Shown: piece after piece, positions 1 through 8,800 of the stretch
How positions within the stretch are numbered: the stretch's first letter is position 1
Layout: each line of letters starts with the position of its first letter
Made by a program: the position numbers and the translations under genes
Notes under the pieces: model-generated
Seen by the model: the letters and a program-made list of their open reading frames with translations, nothing else
Databases searched by the model: none
Told to the model about the DNA's origin: nothing
From: Granulosicoccus sp964449565
GTDB lineage: Bacteria > Pseudomonadota > Gammaproteobacteria > Granulosicoccales > Granulosicoccaceae
Assembly: GCA_964449565.1 (NCBI GenBank)
Contig: CAYUZB010000009.1
Coordinates: 1-64,000, forward strand
Reading direction: 5' to 3'
DNA length: 64,000 nt

Positions 1-105
1 CATCTATCCTAATCACATCTATCCTAATCACATCTATCCTAATCACATCTATCCTAATCACATCTATCCTAATCACATCTATCCTAATCACATCTATCCT
101 GATCA
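1..105. repeat. 15-bp tandem repeat array (7 copies, runs off the window edge)
   Basis: Seven head-to-tail copies of catctatcctaatca fill positions 1-105. The first six are identical and the seventh (91-105) has one change, a to g. The array begins at the first base of the window, so its true copy number is unknown. It lies downstream of the degP-like gene on the other strand. There are no unique spacers between units, so this is a minisatellite and not a CRISPR. Function is unknown. Confidence 0.95.
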
Positions 106-136
106 CGTCAATCTATTGATTCTTATCAAATTACTC

Positions 137-160
137 CGGCCAACGTTTGACCGCTGGCCG
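137..160 (-). terminator. Possible terminator hairpin after the degP-like gene
   Basis: An inverted repeat, cggcca (137-142) with tggccg (155-160), closes a 12-nt loop 32 bases beyond the protease stop codon. Read on the minus strand it is followed by only a weak T-rich stretch, so it is at best an imperfect intrinsic terminator. Confidence 0.35.
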
Positions 161-191
161 AAGTGATTGGCATGAGCATACTCGCTTTACT

Positions 192-1691
192 TTAATCTTC
201 CGGTATATTCAACGCCAGAAACAACGGCGATTTGTCACGTCGTATCAAGATTGGAATCGGATCTCCAACGGGAGCATCCTTGACGATCTTTGCCAGGGAC
301 GCTACCGAATCAACCGGCTTGCGATTGATTGACTCAATGACATCACCTTTACGAATGCCCGCCAGGGCTGCGGCGCCTTCCGGGTCGATATCAGAGACAA
401 TCACACCTTTTGCTATACCGAGCTCTATACGCATCTCTTCAGGTATTTCGCCTACCACGATACCCATACGCGTCTCATCAACGGGATCAGTTGCTTGCTC
501 GATGGAACTGACCTGGCGATCCCCTTCAAGTGGCTCGATAGTTACTTCAAGCGTGGTGCGCTTACCGTCACGCAACACTTCAAGATCAACCTTTTCGCCG
601 GGCGGTATAGATCCTACCAGTGGTGGAAGTGCACTGGAAAATGGCACACCCTTTCTATTGAACTCAAGGATGATATCGCCACTCTTGACACCACCTTTGT
701 CAGCCGGGCTGTCATTGCTGACTTGCGCGACCAATGCGCCTTCTGGCTTGTCGAGTCCAAAAGATTCGGCCAGTGCCTGATCAATATCCTGAATCGTTAC
801 ACCCAACCAACCACGCGTCGCGAAGCCTTTGGCTTTCAATTGCTCGGCTATAGACATGGCAACATTTACTGGTATGGCGAAGGAGAGTCCTTGATAACCA
901 CCAGAGCGCGAATATATTTGCGAGTTAACTCCAACGACTTGACCATCGGTATTGAACAGTGGCCCACCGGAGTTACCAGGATTTACCGCGACGTCTGTCT
1001 GAATGAAAGGCACGTAAGTGTCATCAGGCAGGCTTCGCGCTAGCGCTGAAACAATACCTTGTGTCGCTGTGTGTTCGAAGCCAAACGGGGAACCGATAGC
1101 CAATACCCATTCACCGACTGTCAATTCGTCTGAATCGCCAATTTTAACAACAGGCAAGTTTGTCGCATCGAGTTTAAGCAATGCGATATCGCTGGCCGCA
1201 TCACTACCGATCAACTTCGCATTAAATTCACGCCGATCGTGCAATCCAACGGTGATTTCTGTCGCACCTTTGACAACATGTGCATTAGTGACAACATAGC
1301 CATCATCTGAAATGATGAACCCGCTACCAAAACCCTGCCCGCGACGTGGTTGTCGGTCGGGAATTTGCGGCAACTGTTCGAAGAAACGACGAAATTGTTC
1401 TGGCAGCTGCTCAGGATCGAATCCTGGACCGCCGCTACCGACTGGAACCTGTGCTTCAGACGTCACCGAGATCTTGACTACTGCGTCACCTTCTTCCTCG
1501 ACCAGAGCACTGAAATTGGGCAATGAATCGGCCCAGGATTTCGTTACAGCAAGAAAAGGAAGTAAAACTAACCAAAAAAGGGGCTTTCGATATATTCTCG
1601 TCGATGAAAACAAGCGTGTCTTGCCTTGCGCGGCTTGCGAACCTCGCTGCAAAGTGTGCGGCAGTTCCAGCCCTCGGGTGATACTCATCAT
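192..1691 (-). CDS. degP: Periplasmic Do-type serine endoprotease (DegP/DegQ/MucD family)
   Basis: HtrA-family protease/chaperone that degrades misfolded envelope proteins in the periplasm. The chosen ATG at 1691 has GGAG six bases upstream and gives 499 residues; an upstream in-frame ATG at 1769 would add 26 residues with no signal-peptide character. An N-terminal hydrophobic segment (FWLVLLPFLAV) acts as signal peptide or anchor. The trypsin-like domain shows the triad H138 (TNAHVV), D168 (SDIALLKL) and S241 (GNSGGP), followed by two PDZ domains. Length and layout fit the family. It is transcribed divergently from a response regulator/kinase pair, the kind of neighbour that often controls envelope-stress proteases. 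DegP, DegQ and MucD cannot be separated by eye. Confidence 0.93.
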   Translation of the reverse strand: MMSITRGLELPHTLQRGSQAAQGKTRLFSSTRIYRKPLFWLVLLPFLAVTKSWADSLPNFSALVEEEGDAVVKISVTSEAQVPVGSGGPGFDPEQLPEQFRRFFEQLPQIPDRQPRRGQGFGSGFIISDDGYVVTNAHVVKGATEITVGLHDRREFNAKLIGSDAASDIALLKLDATNLPVVKIGDSDELTVGEWVLAIGSPFGFEHTATQGIVSALARSLPDDTYVPFIQTDVAVNPGNSGGPLFNTDGQVVGVNSQIYSRSGGYQGLSFAIPVNVAMSIAEQLKAKGFATRGWLGVTIQDIDQALAESFGLDKPEGALVAQVSNDSPADKGGVKSGDIILEFNRKGVPFSSALPPLVGSIPPGEKVDLEVLRDGKRTTLEVTIEPLEGDRQVSSIEQATDPVDETRMGIVVGEIPEEMRIELGIAKGVIVSDIDPEGAAALAGIRKGDVIESINRKPVDSVASLAKIVKDAPVGDPIPILIRRDKSPLFLALNIPED

Positions 1692-1821
1692 GTTTTGCTC
1701 CGTAGAACTTAAATGGGTTTCTTGTTGAATCGACACGTACAGACCGACTCTGGGCGTTCGGCGTTGCATTACAAAAAGTTATTGATGCATTCCGTTCGTC
1801 TGACAAATACATGGGGGTTAA

Positions 1822-2517
1822 ATGCGAATTTTACTAGTCGAAGATGATATCGAAGCGGCGACTTATCTCGTCAAAGGGCTGACGGAATCAGGCCATAGCG
1901 TGGAACACGCGGCCGATGGTGACAAGGGTTTACAATTGGCCATTGCCAATGCATATGATTCGATGATCATCGATCGCATGTTGCCGAAACGCGATGGTCT
2001 GTCGATCATTGAAGAGCTACGGCGTATGGGCAACATGACACCTGTACTGATACTCAGTGCACTCGATGATGTCGATGAGCGTGTCACAGGCCTCAAAGCC
2101 GGGGGTGATGACTATCTCACCAAGCCGTACCAGCTCAGCGAGCTGACTGCGCGCCTGCAAGCGTTAACTCGGCGTGCCCAATCAGGTGTTCAGGGAACGG
2201 TGCTGCACGTTGGCGATCTGACGCTTGACCTGATCAAGCACAAGGTTACGCGCTCCGGGCGCAACATCAATCTGCAACCTCGCGAATTCAGGCTGCTCGA
2301 ATATCTCATGCAGCACACCGGCCAGGTGGTTACTCGCAGCATGTTGCTGGAAAATGTATGGGACTACCACTTCGACCCGCAAACCAATGTTATTGATGTG
2401 CAGATCAGCCGTTTGCGCAGCAAGATCGACAAGGACTTCGACACGCCGCTGCTGCACACGGTTCGTGGTGCTGGCTACAAATTGCAACAAGTAGCCAGTA
2501 GCGTCGAAGCGTCCTGA
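1822..2517 (+). CDS. OmpR-family response regulator
   Basis: Two-component transcription regulator of 231 residues. The receiver domain has the acidic pocket VEDD at the N-terminus, phospho-acceptor D51 (IIDRMLP) and conserved K101 (LTKPY). A winged-helix DNA-binding domain (about 128-225) ends in the typical VRGAGYKL motif. The start is an ATG preceded by a G-rich Shine-Dalgarno (gggggtta). It is divergent from the degP-like gene and upstream of a sensor kinase gene, with 239 bp containing a large hairpin between them. Target genes are not visible; control of the divergent protease is an inference from position. Confidence 0.93.
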   Translation: MRILLVEDDIEAATYLVKGLTESGHSVEHAADGDKGLQLAIANAYDSMIIDRMLPKRDGLSIIEELRRMGNMTPVLILSALDDVDERVTGLKAGGDDYLTKPYQLSELTARLQALTRRAQSGVQGTVLHVGDLTLDLIKHKVTRSGRNINLQPREFRLLEYLMQHTGQVVTRSMLLENVWDYHFDPQTNVIDVQISRLRSKIDKDFDTPLLHTVRGAGYKLQQVASSVEAS

Positions 2518-2648
2518 TCGACTTCTGGAGAACCTGACAAAACGCTTCAAAACGACCGTACTCACGCCATTCTCGCTCGGAAATAGACCGCAATCCGAGG
2601 GGGCGAACGTCGTAAAGTAAGGCTGACCTGACACGTAGCTGTCGACAG

Positions 2649-2696
2649 ACGAGGCCCGAGCGCCACCATCTAACGGTGGTGGTGCTGGGGCCTCGT
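2649..2696 (+). other. Long stable hairpin between response regulator and kinase genes
   Basis: Positions 2649-2668 pair with 2677-2696 to give a GC-rich stem of about 20 bp with one G-G mismatch and one G-T pair. The outer part is acgaggccc with gggcctcgt. There is no T-run after it, so it is not a textbook intrinsic terminator. It could limit kinase expression relative to the regulator, be an RNA-processing site, or be a REP-like element. Confidence 0.6.
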
Positions 2697-2756
2697 GTCG
2701 TTTGACAGATTGGACACGATGCGTAATCCCGGTCCTCTACAGGCTACACTTGCACG

Positions 2757-4283
2757 ATGAGTTCGGTTATCCGTCAAAACGAGCAGTCGCCACTTGCCAA
2801 TCACGGCACCGAGCGTCGGCAACAAATCGTCCCAGTCCCGTACGACCGACGCGGTGTGGTACGAAGTTTTGATCGACGACGCCTGTTTCGCACCTCGGCC
2901 TTTCGTCTGGCCTTGATCTACGCCACCTTGTTCAGCGCATTGTCTGCCGCGACGCTCGGTTTTATCTATTGGTCAACGCGTGATCAAATCGAATCGCAGG
3001 TCGATGCACGCTTGCGTCTCGAAACTGACTACCTGATCAATCTGTACAAATCCGGCGCACTCCCCGAGTTGCTGGAAGCGATCCAGCGGCGTAATCAGAT
3101 CGATACCTATGGCCGATTTTACTACCTTGCCAATAGCGAAGCCGCAACCGGTAACAAGGATGATCAGTCCGACGAGGATTTGCCGATACGACTCAAATCC
3201 GTACGTTCCCACACAACACGCAATATGGGGGACGTCGCAGATCTTCCACCCGGTAGCCCCCGAGCCTTCAATCCCGTGCGTGTGGCAGAGACGCAACTGT
3301 CGAACGGCCTGAAACTTACCATTGGCCATGAGATTAGTGACGAAAAGGCGCTGCTTGATCACACGTTTGCACTGGTGGTGGGCGCCACCTTGCTTACGCT
3401 TTTGTTTTCCTTGATCGGTGGTGTCTGGATCGGCACAAGCGTTCTCAGGCGTATCGATTCGGTCAGCCGTACCGCGTCAGATATCATGAGCGGTGACTTG
3501 TCACAGCGCTTGTCTGTGACCGCGCGCGATGATGAGTTTGATGAAATAGCTACAAAACTCAACCAGATGCTCAACAAGATCGAGGATCTGATGAAGAGCA
3601 TGCAGCAAGTAACGAACAACGTCGCGCATGATCTGCGCAGCCCCTTGACTCGACTTCGTAACCGTCTGGAAGTGACTTTGCTCGAGGATCGGGATGCCGA
3701 TAACTATCGCGAAGTCATGGGCGAAGCTATTGGTGATGCGGATAGTCTGATACATACCTTCAACGCGATGCTCAGCATCGCCCGACTAGAGGCCGGCATT
3801 GATTCATCTCAATGGACCGAAACCCCAATTGGGGGCCTGGCCAACGAACTCTGCGAACTTTATGAAGCCGTCGCAGAAGAAGAGGACAATCTGGAATTTG
3901 TCGCAGACATTCAAGACAATCCGGTCTATCACTGCAATCGACACCTGATTGGCCAGGCGATAACCAACCTTCTCGACAATGCAATCAAGTACACAGCCCG
4001 TCCGGGTGTGGTCTCCCTGAGTGTCAAGGGTAACAATGATCTATTTACGATAACGGTCAGCGACAATGGACCCGGCATACCTGCCGAAGAACGTGGGCGA
4101 GTATTTGAGCGGTTTGTCCGATTGGAAAACGAACGTAACTCACCCGGCAATGGACTTGGATTGAGCTTGGTTCAAGCCGTCATTCGATTGCATTCAGCCT
4201 CGCTGGTACTCGAAGATAACAATCCGGGACTGCGAGCGATCATCACACTAAAGCGCAAGGCTAAAAACCAGTCGAAAGCGTAA
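2757..4283 (+). CDS. HAMP-containing sensor histidine kinase
   Basis: Inner-membrane kinase of 508 residues, partner of the upstream OmpR-type regulator. An Arg-rich N-terminus precedes TM1 (about 49-71), then a periplasmic sensor region of about 130 residues, TM2 (about 204-226), a HAMP linker, and a HisKA domain with phospho-acceptor H291 in VAHDLRSPLTRLRN. The HATPase domain shows the N box (NLLDNAIKY), G1 (DNGPGIP), an F box and G2 (GNGLGLSLV). The ATG has no strong Shine-Dalgarno, so a later start is possible, though the Arg-rich segment is typical of a cytoplasmic leader. The stimulus is unknown. Confidence 0.92.
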   Translation: MSSVIRQNEQSPLANHGTERRQQIVPVPYDRRGVVRSFDRRRLFRTSAFRLALIYATLFSALSAATLGFIYWSTRDQIESQVDARLRLETDYLINLYKSGALPELLEAIQRRNQIDTYGRFYYLANSEAATGNKDDQSDEDLPIRLKSVRSHTTRNMGDVADLPPGSPRAFNPVRVAETQLSNGLKLTIGHEISDEKALLDHTFALVVGATLLTLLFSLIGGVWIGTSVLRRIDSVSRTASDIMSGDLSQRLSVTARDDEFDEIATKLNQMLNKIEDLMKSMQQVTNNVAHDLRSPLTRLRNRLEVTLLEDRDADNYREVMGEAIGDADSLIHTFNAMLSIARLEAGIDSSQWTETPIGGLANELCELYEAVAEEEDNLEFVADIQDNPVYHCNRHLIGQAITNLLDNAIKYTARPGVVSLSVKGNNDLFTITVSDNGPGIPAEERGRVFERFVRLENERNSPGNGLGLSLVQAVIRLHSASLVLEDNNPGLRAIITLKRKAKNQSKA

Positions 4284-4334
4284 ATGACTAGGGCCTTGGA
4301 CAGGGCTCTCATTGTTACGGCAAAGCAGTCAGTT

Positions 4335-4364
4335 GTTCAACTATTGATCATTGAGTTGTTGAAC
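4335..4364. terminator. Weak inverted repeat between convergent kinase and thiE genes
   Basis: gttcaac (4335-4341) pairs with gttgaac (4358-4364) in the 149-bp gap between two convergent genes. The location suits a bidirectional terminator, but there is no clear T-tract on either strand. Confidence 0.3.
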
Positions 4365-4432
4365 GCTGAAACTAGCTGATCGCAATTTCACACTTCAATA
4401 AATTCGCATATCCCAAGTGCCAATGCGCTCAA

Positions 4433-5044
4433 TTAAATCGCGCTGGTCAACGAAAGCCATTGTTTGACACGCTCGACTGGGTCATTATGCAGCGCGACAT
4501 CTGTCACTACGCAGACACTGTCTGCCCCATGCTCGTAAGCCGCCATAGCGCGGTCGGGTGTGAAGCCACCGATGGCGACCAATGGCGTTGAACCAATGGC
4601 ACTTTTCCAACGTGCCAGTTTTTCAAGTCCTTGCGGGCGCCAGGGCATTTTTTTGAGCAAAGTGGCGTAGATGGGACCCAGAGCAATGTAGTCAGGCTTT
4701 AGTGCCAAGGCGCGAGCCAGTTCGGCTTTATCATGGGTGCTCAAGCCGTATTTTATCCCTCGTTGTTTTATCTGTTCAATATCGGCTGTGTCAAGATCCT
4801 CCTGCCCTAGATGGACTGCATCACAACCTTCATCAATAGCAATTTGCCAGTAGTCATTAATGATCAATTGGCAGTCAAATTGATCACATAATCTTTTAGC
4901 AAACTGAATTTCAGATCTGATACTGGCTTCTTGTTCAGCGGTACTGCAGTCCTTTATTCGCAGCTGTACAGTGCCTAAACCTTCGTCAAGGAATGCTTGC
5001 AGATGTTGGGTGGAATCTACTATGAGATAAAAACGATCGAGCAT
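4433..5044 (-). CDS. thiE: Thiamine-phosphate synthase
   Basis: Joins HMP-pyrophosphate to thiazole phosphate, the last condensation of thiamine synthesis, in the cytoplasm. At 203 residues it is a normal-length TIM-barrel ThiE. Recognisable motifs are VQLRIKD, IINDYWQIAIDEG, AVHLGQEDL, ALGPIYAT and the C-terminal phosphate-binding VAIGGFTPDRA. It is the last gene of the eight-gene thi operon; its ATG shares one base with the thiG stop (TAATG), which points to translational coupling. No thiD fusion is present because thiD is separate at the operon head. Confidence 0.95.
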   Translation of the reverse strand: MLDRFYLIVDSTQHLQAFLDEGLGTVQLRIKDCSTAEQEASIRSEIQFAKRLCDQFDCQLIINDYWQIAIDEGCDAVHLGQEDLDTADIEQIKQRGIKYGLSTHDKAELARALALKPDYIALGPIYATLLKKMPWRPQGLEKLARWKSAIGSTPLVAIGGFTPDRAMAAYEHGADSVCVVTDVALHNDPVERVKQWLSLTSAI

Positions 5045-5823
5045 TAGCTGTTCCAGAAGGGTGTGCCAAGTACAGGTGTGGACGGCGTAGCCATGTCACG
5101 AGCTGGAATAGCTTTAGCGCGTGAAGCTTGGAACCCAGATTCAATAGCAAGTGCCATGGCGCTTGCCATGGCGACGGGGTCGCCAGCCTTTGCAACCGCT
5201 GTATTGAGCAATACTGCATCGTAGCCCATCTCCATTGCCTGACAGGCATGGGAGGGCAAGCCTATCCCTGCATCTATGATTAAAGGAACATCAGGGAAGT
5301 GAGCACGTAGCGACCGTAGGGCGTAAGGATTATTGAGCCCGCGTCCGCTACCAATCGGCGCACCCCAAGGCATGAGTAGTTTACAGCCGGCAGTTATCAG
5401 TTTGTCGGCAACAATCAGATCATCGGTGGTATACGGAAAAACCTGAAAACCGTCAGCCACGAGAATTTTCGCGGCTTCTACCAGACCATACACATCTGGC
5501 TGAAGTGTATCGTCCTCCCCGATCACTTCGAGTTTTATCCAGGGAGTATCGAATAGCTCGCGCGCCATATAGGCAGTATTGACGGCTTCCTTGACCGATC
5601 TGCAACCGGCCGTGTTTGGTAATACATGAGCGTCGGTGGTTTTGATCAACGACCAGAATGCTTGCCCTGACTTATCAGTACTTGATTCGCGGCGTAACGA
5701 TACCGTCACAATGTTGGTCTTGGAAGCTTTAATCGCATCCAACATGATTTGTGGTGATGGATACAACGCAGTTCCCAGTAACAATCTAGAGCTGATCGTT
5801 GTGTCATATAGAGTCAGGCTCAT
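5044..5823 (-). CDS. thiG: Thiazole synthase
   Basis: Builds the thiazole phosphate ring from deoxyxylulose-5-phosphate, dehydroglycine and the sulfur carried by ThiS-thiocarboxylate. It has 259 residues. The Schiff-base lysine lies in WIKLEVIG, and the barrel carries the glycine-rich phosphate site around PIGSGRGLNN and IIDAGIG. It sits three bases after thiS, its sulfur-carrier partner, and overlaps thiE by one base. In aerobes the imine comes from the glycine oxidase ThiO, whose gene is two upstream; thiH is absent here, in agreement. Confidence 0.96.
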   Translation of the reverse strand: MSLTLYDTTISSRLLLGTALYPSPQIMLDAIKASKTNIVTVSLRRESSTDKSGQAFWSLIKTTDAHVLPNTAGCRSVKEAVNTAYMARELFDTPWIKLEVIGEDDTLQPDVYGLVEAAKILVADGFQVFPYTTDDLIVADKLITAGCKLLMPWGAPIGSGRGLNNPYALRSLRAHFPDVPLIIDAGIGLPSHACQAMEMGYDAVLLNTAVAKAGDPVAMASAMALAIESGFQASRAKAIPARDMATPSTPVLGTPFWNS

Positions 5824-5826
5824 GTT

Positions 5827-6024
5827 CTAGCCTCCTGCCATTGGTGCAATGACGTCAATCGCATCATCACTCGACAACAAGTACTTTTCCCGCTCTGAAG
5901 CCGGCACGAATATACCGTTAACAGCGGTCGCTACCTGATCCGGTTCGTGCCCCAGAAAGCTCAATAACTCTGAAAGCGTGCTGCACGAAACATCGCAGCT
6001 TTCACCGTTAATCTTCATTTTCAT
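5827..6024 (-). CDS. thiS: Sulfur-carrier protein ThiS
   Basis: Ubiquitin-fold sulfur carrier of 65 residues. The C-terminus ends in the diagnostic Gly-Gly (VIAPMAGG) that is adenylated and thiocarboxylated. The gene starts inside the 3' end of thiO (17-base overlap) and is followed three bases later by thiG. The activating enzyme ThiF and the sulfurtransferase ThiI are not encoded in this window and must be supplied from elsewhere. Confidence 0.95.
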   Translation of the reverse strand: MKMKINGESCDVSCSTLSELLSFLGHEPDQVATAVNGIFVPASEREKYLLSSDDAIDVIAPMAGG

Positions 6025-7027
6025 CGGTCACCTTGGTATCAACTCGCTTATTCAGTGCCAGGTCTACAGCTCGACGAGCCATTGCAGGCGCACATAGAAA
6101 GCCGTGTCTGAAAAGCCCGTTAATAAAAAGAGTTTTTCCTCGTCGACGCAAACGAGGTAAATTGTCATTGAAGGCTGGCCTGGCATCACACCCCATCTCC
6201 AGAACGGACGCCTGCGCAAAAGCAGGGTGCAGGGCATAGGCCGCTGACAAGAGTTCCATTAGCGAACGAGCGGTAATGCTGCTCTTGTCATCGCTTTCGA
6301 TCATCGTGGCACCGATCATAAACACGTGATCTTCGCGCGGTACGATATATAGTGGGTAACGTGGATGCAATAGGCGAATAGGCCGGCTCAAGTGCAGTTC
6401 GGGTAATTGCAACAACAGCATCTCACCTTTCACACCGCGAAGATCACTCAACACATCACGCGCAGCCAAACCTCTACAATCTATCCGCCAATGAGCCTCA
6501 CTATCACTACTCATACTGGAATCGGTAACAGGTGTAGAGTAATGAACGGATACATTGGGGTGCGCCACCAATGAGGAACTCAATGCTTGCAGAGTGCGTC
6601 GCGGATCGAGGTGGCATTCCTGTTCGAAAAACAGTGCACGTGAAAATCGGTTTTCAAGATCTGGTTCCAATTGCGCCAATTGTTGCGTATCGAGCGAGAC
6701 CGATCCGGCCGTTTTAGACGCAAAGAGTTCAAGATCCGGCAAATCTCGAGTATTTGCTACCACGAGAGAGCCCTTGCTCATCACATCAACGCCGTACTTT
6801 TTCCAGAAGCTGATACTTTCAGTGCCCAGAACACCAATAAGTGCTTCGGCGCTCTCCATTTCACATTCAGGTGCAAGCATACCGCCAGCCCACCATGAGC
6901 AACAATTCTCGTCGGGACCATCACTACTTGCATAGAGCGACACTTTGCAATCACGTTCGGCAAACAACTGAGCACAACACAGTCCAGCCACACCTGCACC
7001 GATAACCTCTACGTGAGTTTGATTCAC
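6008..7027 (-). CDS. thiO: Glycine oxidase (FAD-dependent)
   Basis: Oxidises glycine to dehydroglycine (iminoacetate) for ThiG under oxygen. The N-terminus holds the FAD dinucleotide-binding fold VEVIGAGVAGL, followed by a DAO-type fold and a C-terminal dinucleotide region (TLFINGLFRHGFLCAP). A GTG at 7027 starts the protein just before the Rossmann strand and gives 339 residues; a TTG at 7042 would add five residues and cannot be excluded. It overlaps thiS by 17 bases and lies about 25 bases after thiY. ThiO rather than ThiH suggests aerobic thiazole synthesis. Confidence 0.92.
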   Translation of the reverse strand: MNQTHVEVIGAGVAGLCCAQLFAERDCKVSLYASSDGPDENCCSWWAGGMLAPECEMESAEALIGVLGTESISFWKKYGVDVMSKGSLVVANTRDLPDLELFASKTAGSVSLDTQQLAQLEPDLENRFSRALFFEQECHLDPRRTLQALSSSLVAHPNVSVHYSTPVTDSSMSSDSEAHWRIDCRGLAARDVLSDLRGVKGEMLLLQLPELHLSRPIRLLHPRYPLYIVPREDHVFMIGATMIESDDKSSITARSLMELLSAAYALHPAFAQASVLEMGCDARPAFNDNLPRLRRRGKTLFINGLFRHGFLCAPAMARRAVDLALNKRVDTKVTDENED

Positions 7028-7052
7028 GGCTCCGGCTCTCAAGCTACAAGAT

Positions 7053-7988
7053 TCAATTTACAACGGCCGTGTAGCTGTCAACAGCGGGAGTCGATTCAAT
7101 CAGACCTTGTTGTAGCATGAAGTCTCCAAACGCCTTATATCTCTGCGTATCCACTGCCGCTGGGCGAAGGGCGAAACGTGGCAATGTATCTTTCCAGGCG
7201 CGACGATTCAGTTCATTGTCCAAAGCCTTTCGATTGCTATCACGAAACAGCTCCCAAGCTTCGTCAGGGTGATTAACAATAAAGGTTGTCGCTTGTTGAA
7301 GGGCATTGACAAACTTGCCCAAGGCCGGATTATCAAGCTTGTCGTTATTAGCAACCAGAATCAGCTCGTCAAACAAGGGCACACCTTCCTCTTCAGGATA
7401 GAAGGCGGTTCCAGGGCGTCCCTCGATATCCATTTGGTTAAGTTCAAAGTTTCGGAAAGCACCAATTACAGCATCGACTTGCCCCGTGATCAGCGAAGGT
7501 GATAATGAAAAATTAACGTTTACCAGCTCAACATCTTCTAGCGTGAGCCCATGAGTCTCAAGCATGGTCTTGAGTAAGGCATCCTCAAAACCGCCGACAG
7601 AGAATCCCACTTTCTTGCCTTTTAGATCGCTGATGCTCTTGATCGGACCTTCTTTAAGCACAACGAGAGAATTAAGTGGCGTCGAAACCAACGTGCCGAT
7701 CCTTGTTAAAGGTAATCCTTGGTCGACTTGAACGTGTAGCTGTGGTTGGTAGCTTATAGCGATATCAGCTTTGTTTGCAGCTACCAGCTTCGGTGGCAGG
7801 CTTGGATCAGCTGGCTCAATGAGTTCTACTTCCAGCCCGGCTTGCGTGAAATATCCTTTTTGATCTGCGATGATCAATTGAGCATGATCGGGATTTATAA
7901 ACCAATCCAGCAATACGACTAATTTGTCAGCAGCATTAGCACTCGTCGCGGTAACTGATAATAAAAATACTAACAACAGGTTTTTCAT
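7053..7988 (-). CDS. thiY: ABC transporter substrate-binding protein for a thiamine pyrimidine precursor
   Basis: Periplasmic binding protein of the NMT1/THI5-like family, 311 residues. A signal peptide (about 1-20, ending TSANAA) precedes the mature start KLVVLLDWFINPDHAQL, typical of ThiY/THI5 proteins. It probably captures HMP or formylaminopyrimidine for ThiX/ThiZ. Context is decisive: it is the third component of a thiX-thiY-thiZ ABC system inside a TPP-riboswitch-controlled thiamine operon. Its ATG overlaps the thiX stop by four bases. No deformylase gene is nearby, so the exact substrate is open. Confidence 0.92.
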   Translation of the reverse strand: MKNLLLVFLLSVTATSANAADKLVVLLDWFINPDHAQLIIADQKGYFTQAGLEVELIEPADPSLPPKLVAANKADIAISYQPQLHVQVDQGLPLTRIGTLVSTPLNSLVVLKEGPIKSISDLKGKKVGFSVGGFEDALLKTMLETHGLTLEDVELVNVNFSLSPSLITGQVDAVIGAFRNFELNQMDIEGRPGTAFYPEEEGVPLFDELILVANNDKLDNPALGKFVNALQQATTFIVNHPDEAWELFRDSNRKALDNELNRRAWKDTLPRFALRPAAVDTQRYKAFGDFMLQQGLIESTPAVDSYTAVVN

Positions 7989-8800
7989 GATTTTGAAGGT
8001 TCTTTGGATAGTGAATGAAAACTTGAATCAGTGCTCCAGTACAAACAGCGGTCGAGCAATGTATTGACAAGAAAATAAAGAGAGACGGCGATGAGGCATA
8101 AACACAGCAGAGCACCAAACATCAGATCGGTTTGCATGCGCCCATTGGCATTGAGCATCAGATAGCCCAGACCTTGGCTGGAGCCGACCCACTCCCCAAC
8201 GACTGCCCCTATCGGAGCGATGGACGTGGCAACTCTTACACCGGAGGCGATCGATGGCAGAGCTGCCGGCAGCCTGATGTGGAGCAGCGCGGACCATGAA
8301 GTAGCGCCTAAAGTACTGGCAAGATCTATCATGGAGCGGCTTGTGTGTCGCAGGCCGTCAAATGTTGCAGCAACCACTGGAAAATATATGATTAATGTTG
8401 CCATGACAATTTTTGAGGCCATGCCATAGCCGAACCACAAGGTTAACAAAGGCGCTAATGCGAATACAGGCAGTGATTGACTAATTACCATCAAAGGCAA
8501 AGCCCATCGCCTGGAACTTTTAAAAACAGTGAGTGTAATGGCGCTGATAATACCGAGCGTTATACCTATAAACAGGCCTGCGATAATCTCGAATAGAGTT
8601 ATCGCACTATGTGCCAACAATGTATCGTATTGATCTATTGAGGTAGCAATTACGACAAGCGGAGCTGGAAATATGAACGCCGGGACTTCCGTTATGACGA
8701 CCAGAATATGCCAGCAAAATATGATGAGTGATGCGCTGATGAGTATTCTTGCAACTTTGACAAGTACACCGTTCATAGTGTTATTGATAACTTCAGGCAT
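7985..8800 (-). CDS. thiX: ABC transporter permease for a thiamine pyrimidine precursor
   Basis: Inner-membrane permease of 271 residues with about six hydrophobic helices and the BPD_transp_1 (SsuC/TauC-like) fold. The coupling-helix motif is seen around SMIDLASTLGATSWSALLHI, the EAA-type loop that contacts the ATPase. It overlaps thiZ by eight bases and thiY by four, so the three transport genes are translated together. Pyrimidine import is inferred from operon context. Confidence 0.92.
   Translation of the reverse strand: MPEVINNTMNGVLVKVARILISASLIIFCWHILVVITEVPAFIFPAPLVVIATSIDQYDTLLAHSAITLFEIIAGLFIGITLGIISAITLTVFKSSRRWALPLMVISQSLPVFALAPLLTLWFGYGMASKIVMATLIIYFPVVAATFDGLRHTSRSMIDLASTLGATSWSALLHIRLPAALPSIASGVRVATSIAPIGAVVGEWVGSSQGLGYLMLNANGRMQTDLMFGALLCLCLIAVSLYFLVNTLLDRCLYWSTDSSFHSLSKEPSKS

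Noticed and set aside
1..105. Possible CRISPR array
   Set aside because: Repeat units are only 15 bp and abut without spacers; no cas genes are present.
495..1043. Plus-strand open frame of 182 residues
   Set aside because: It is antisense to the DegP-like catalytic domain and has low-complexity, non-protein-like composition.
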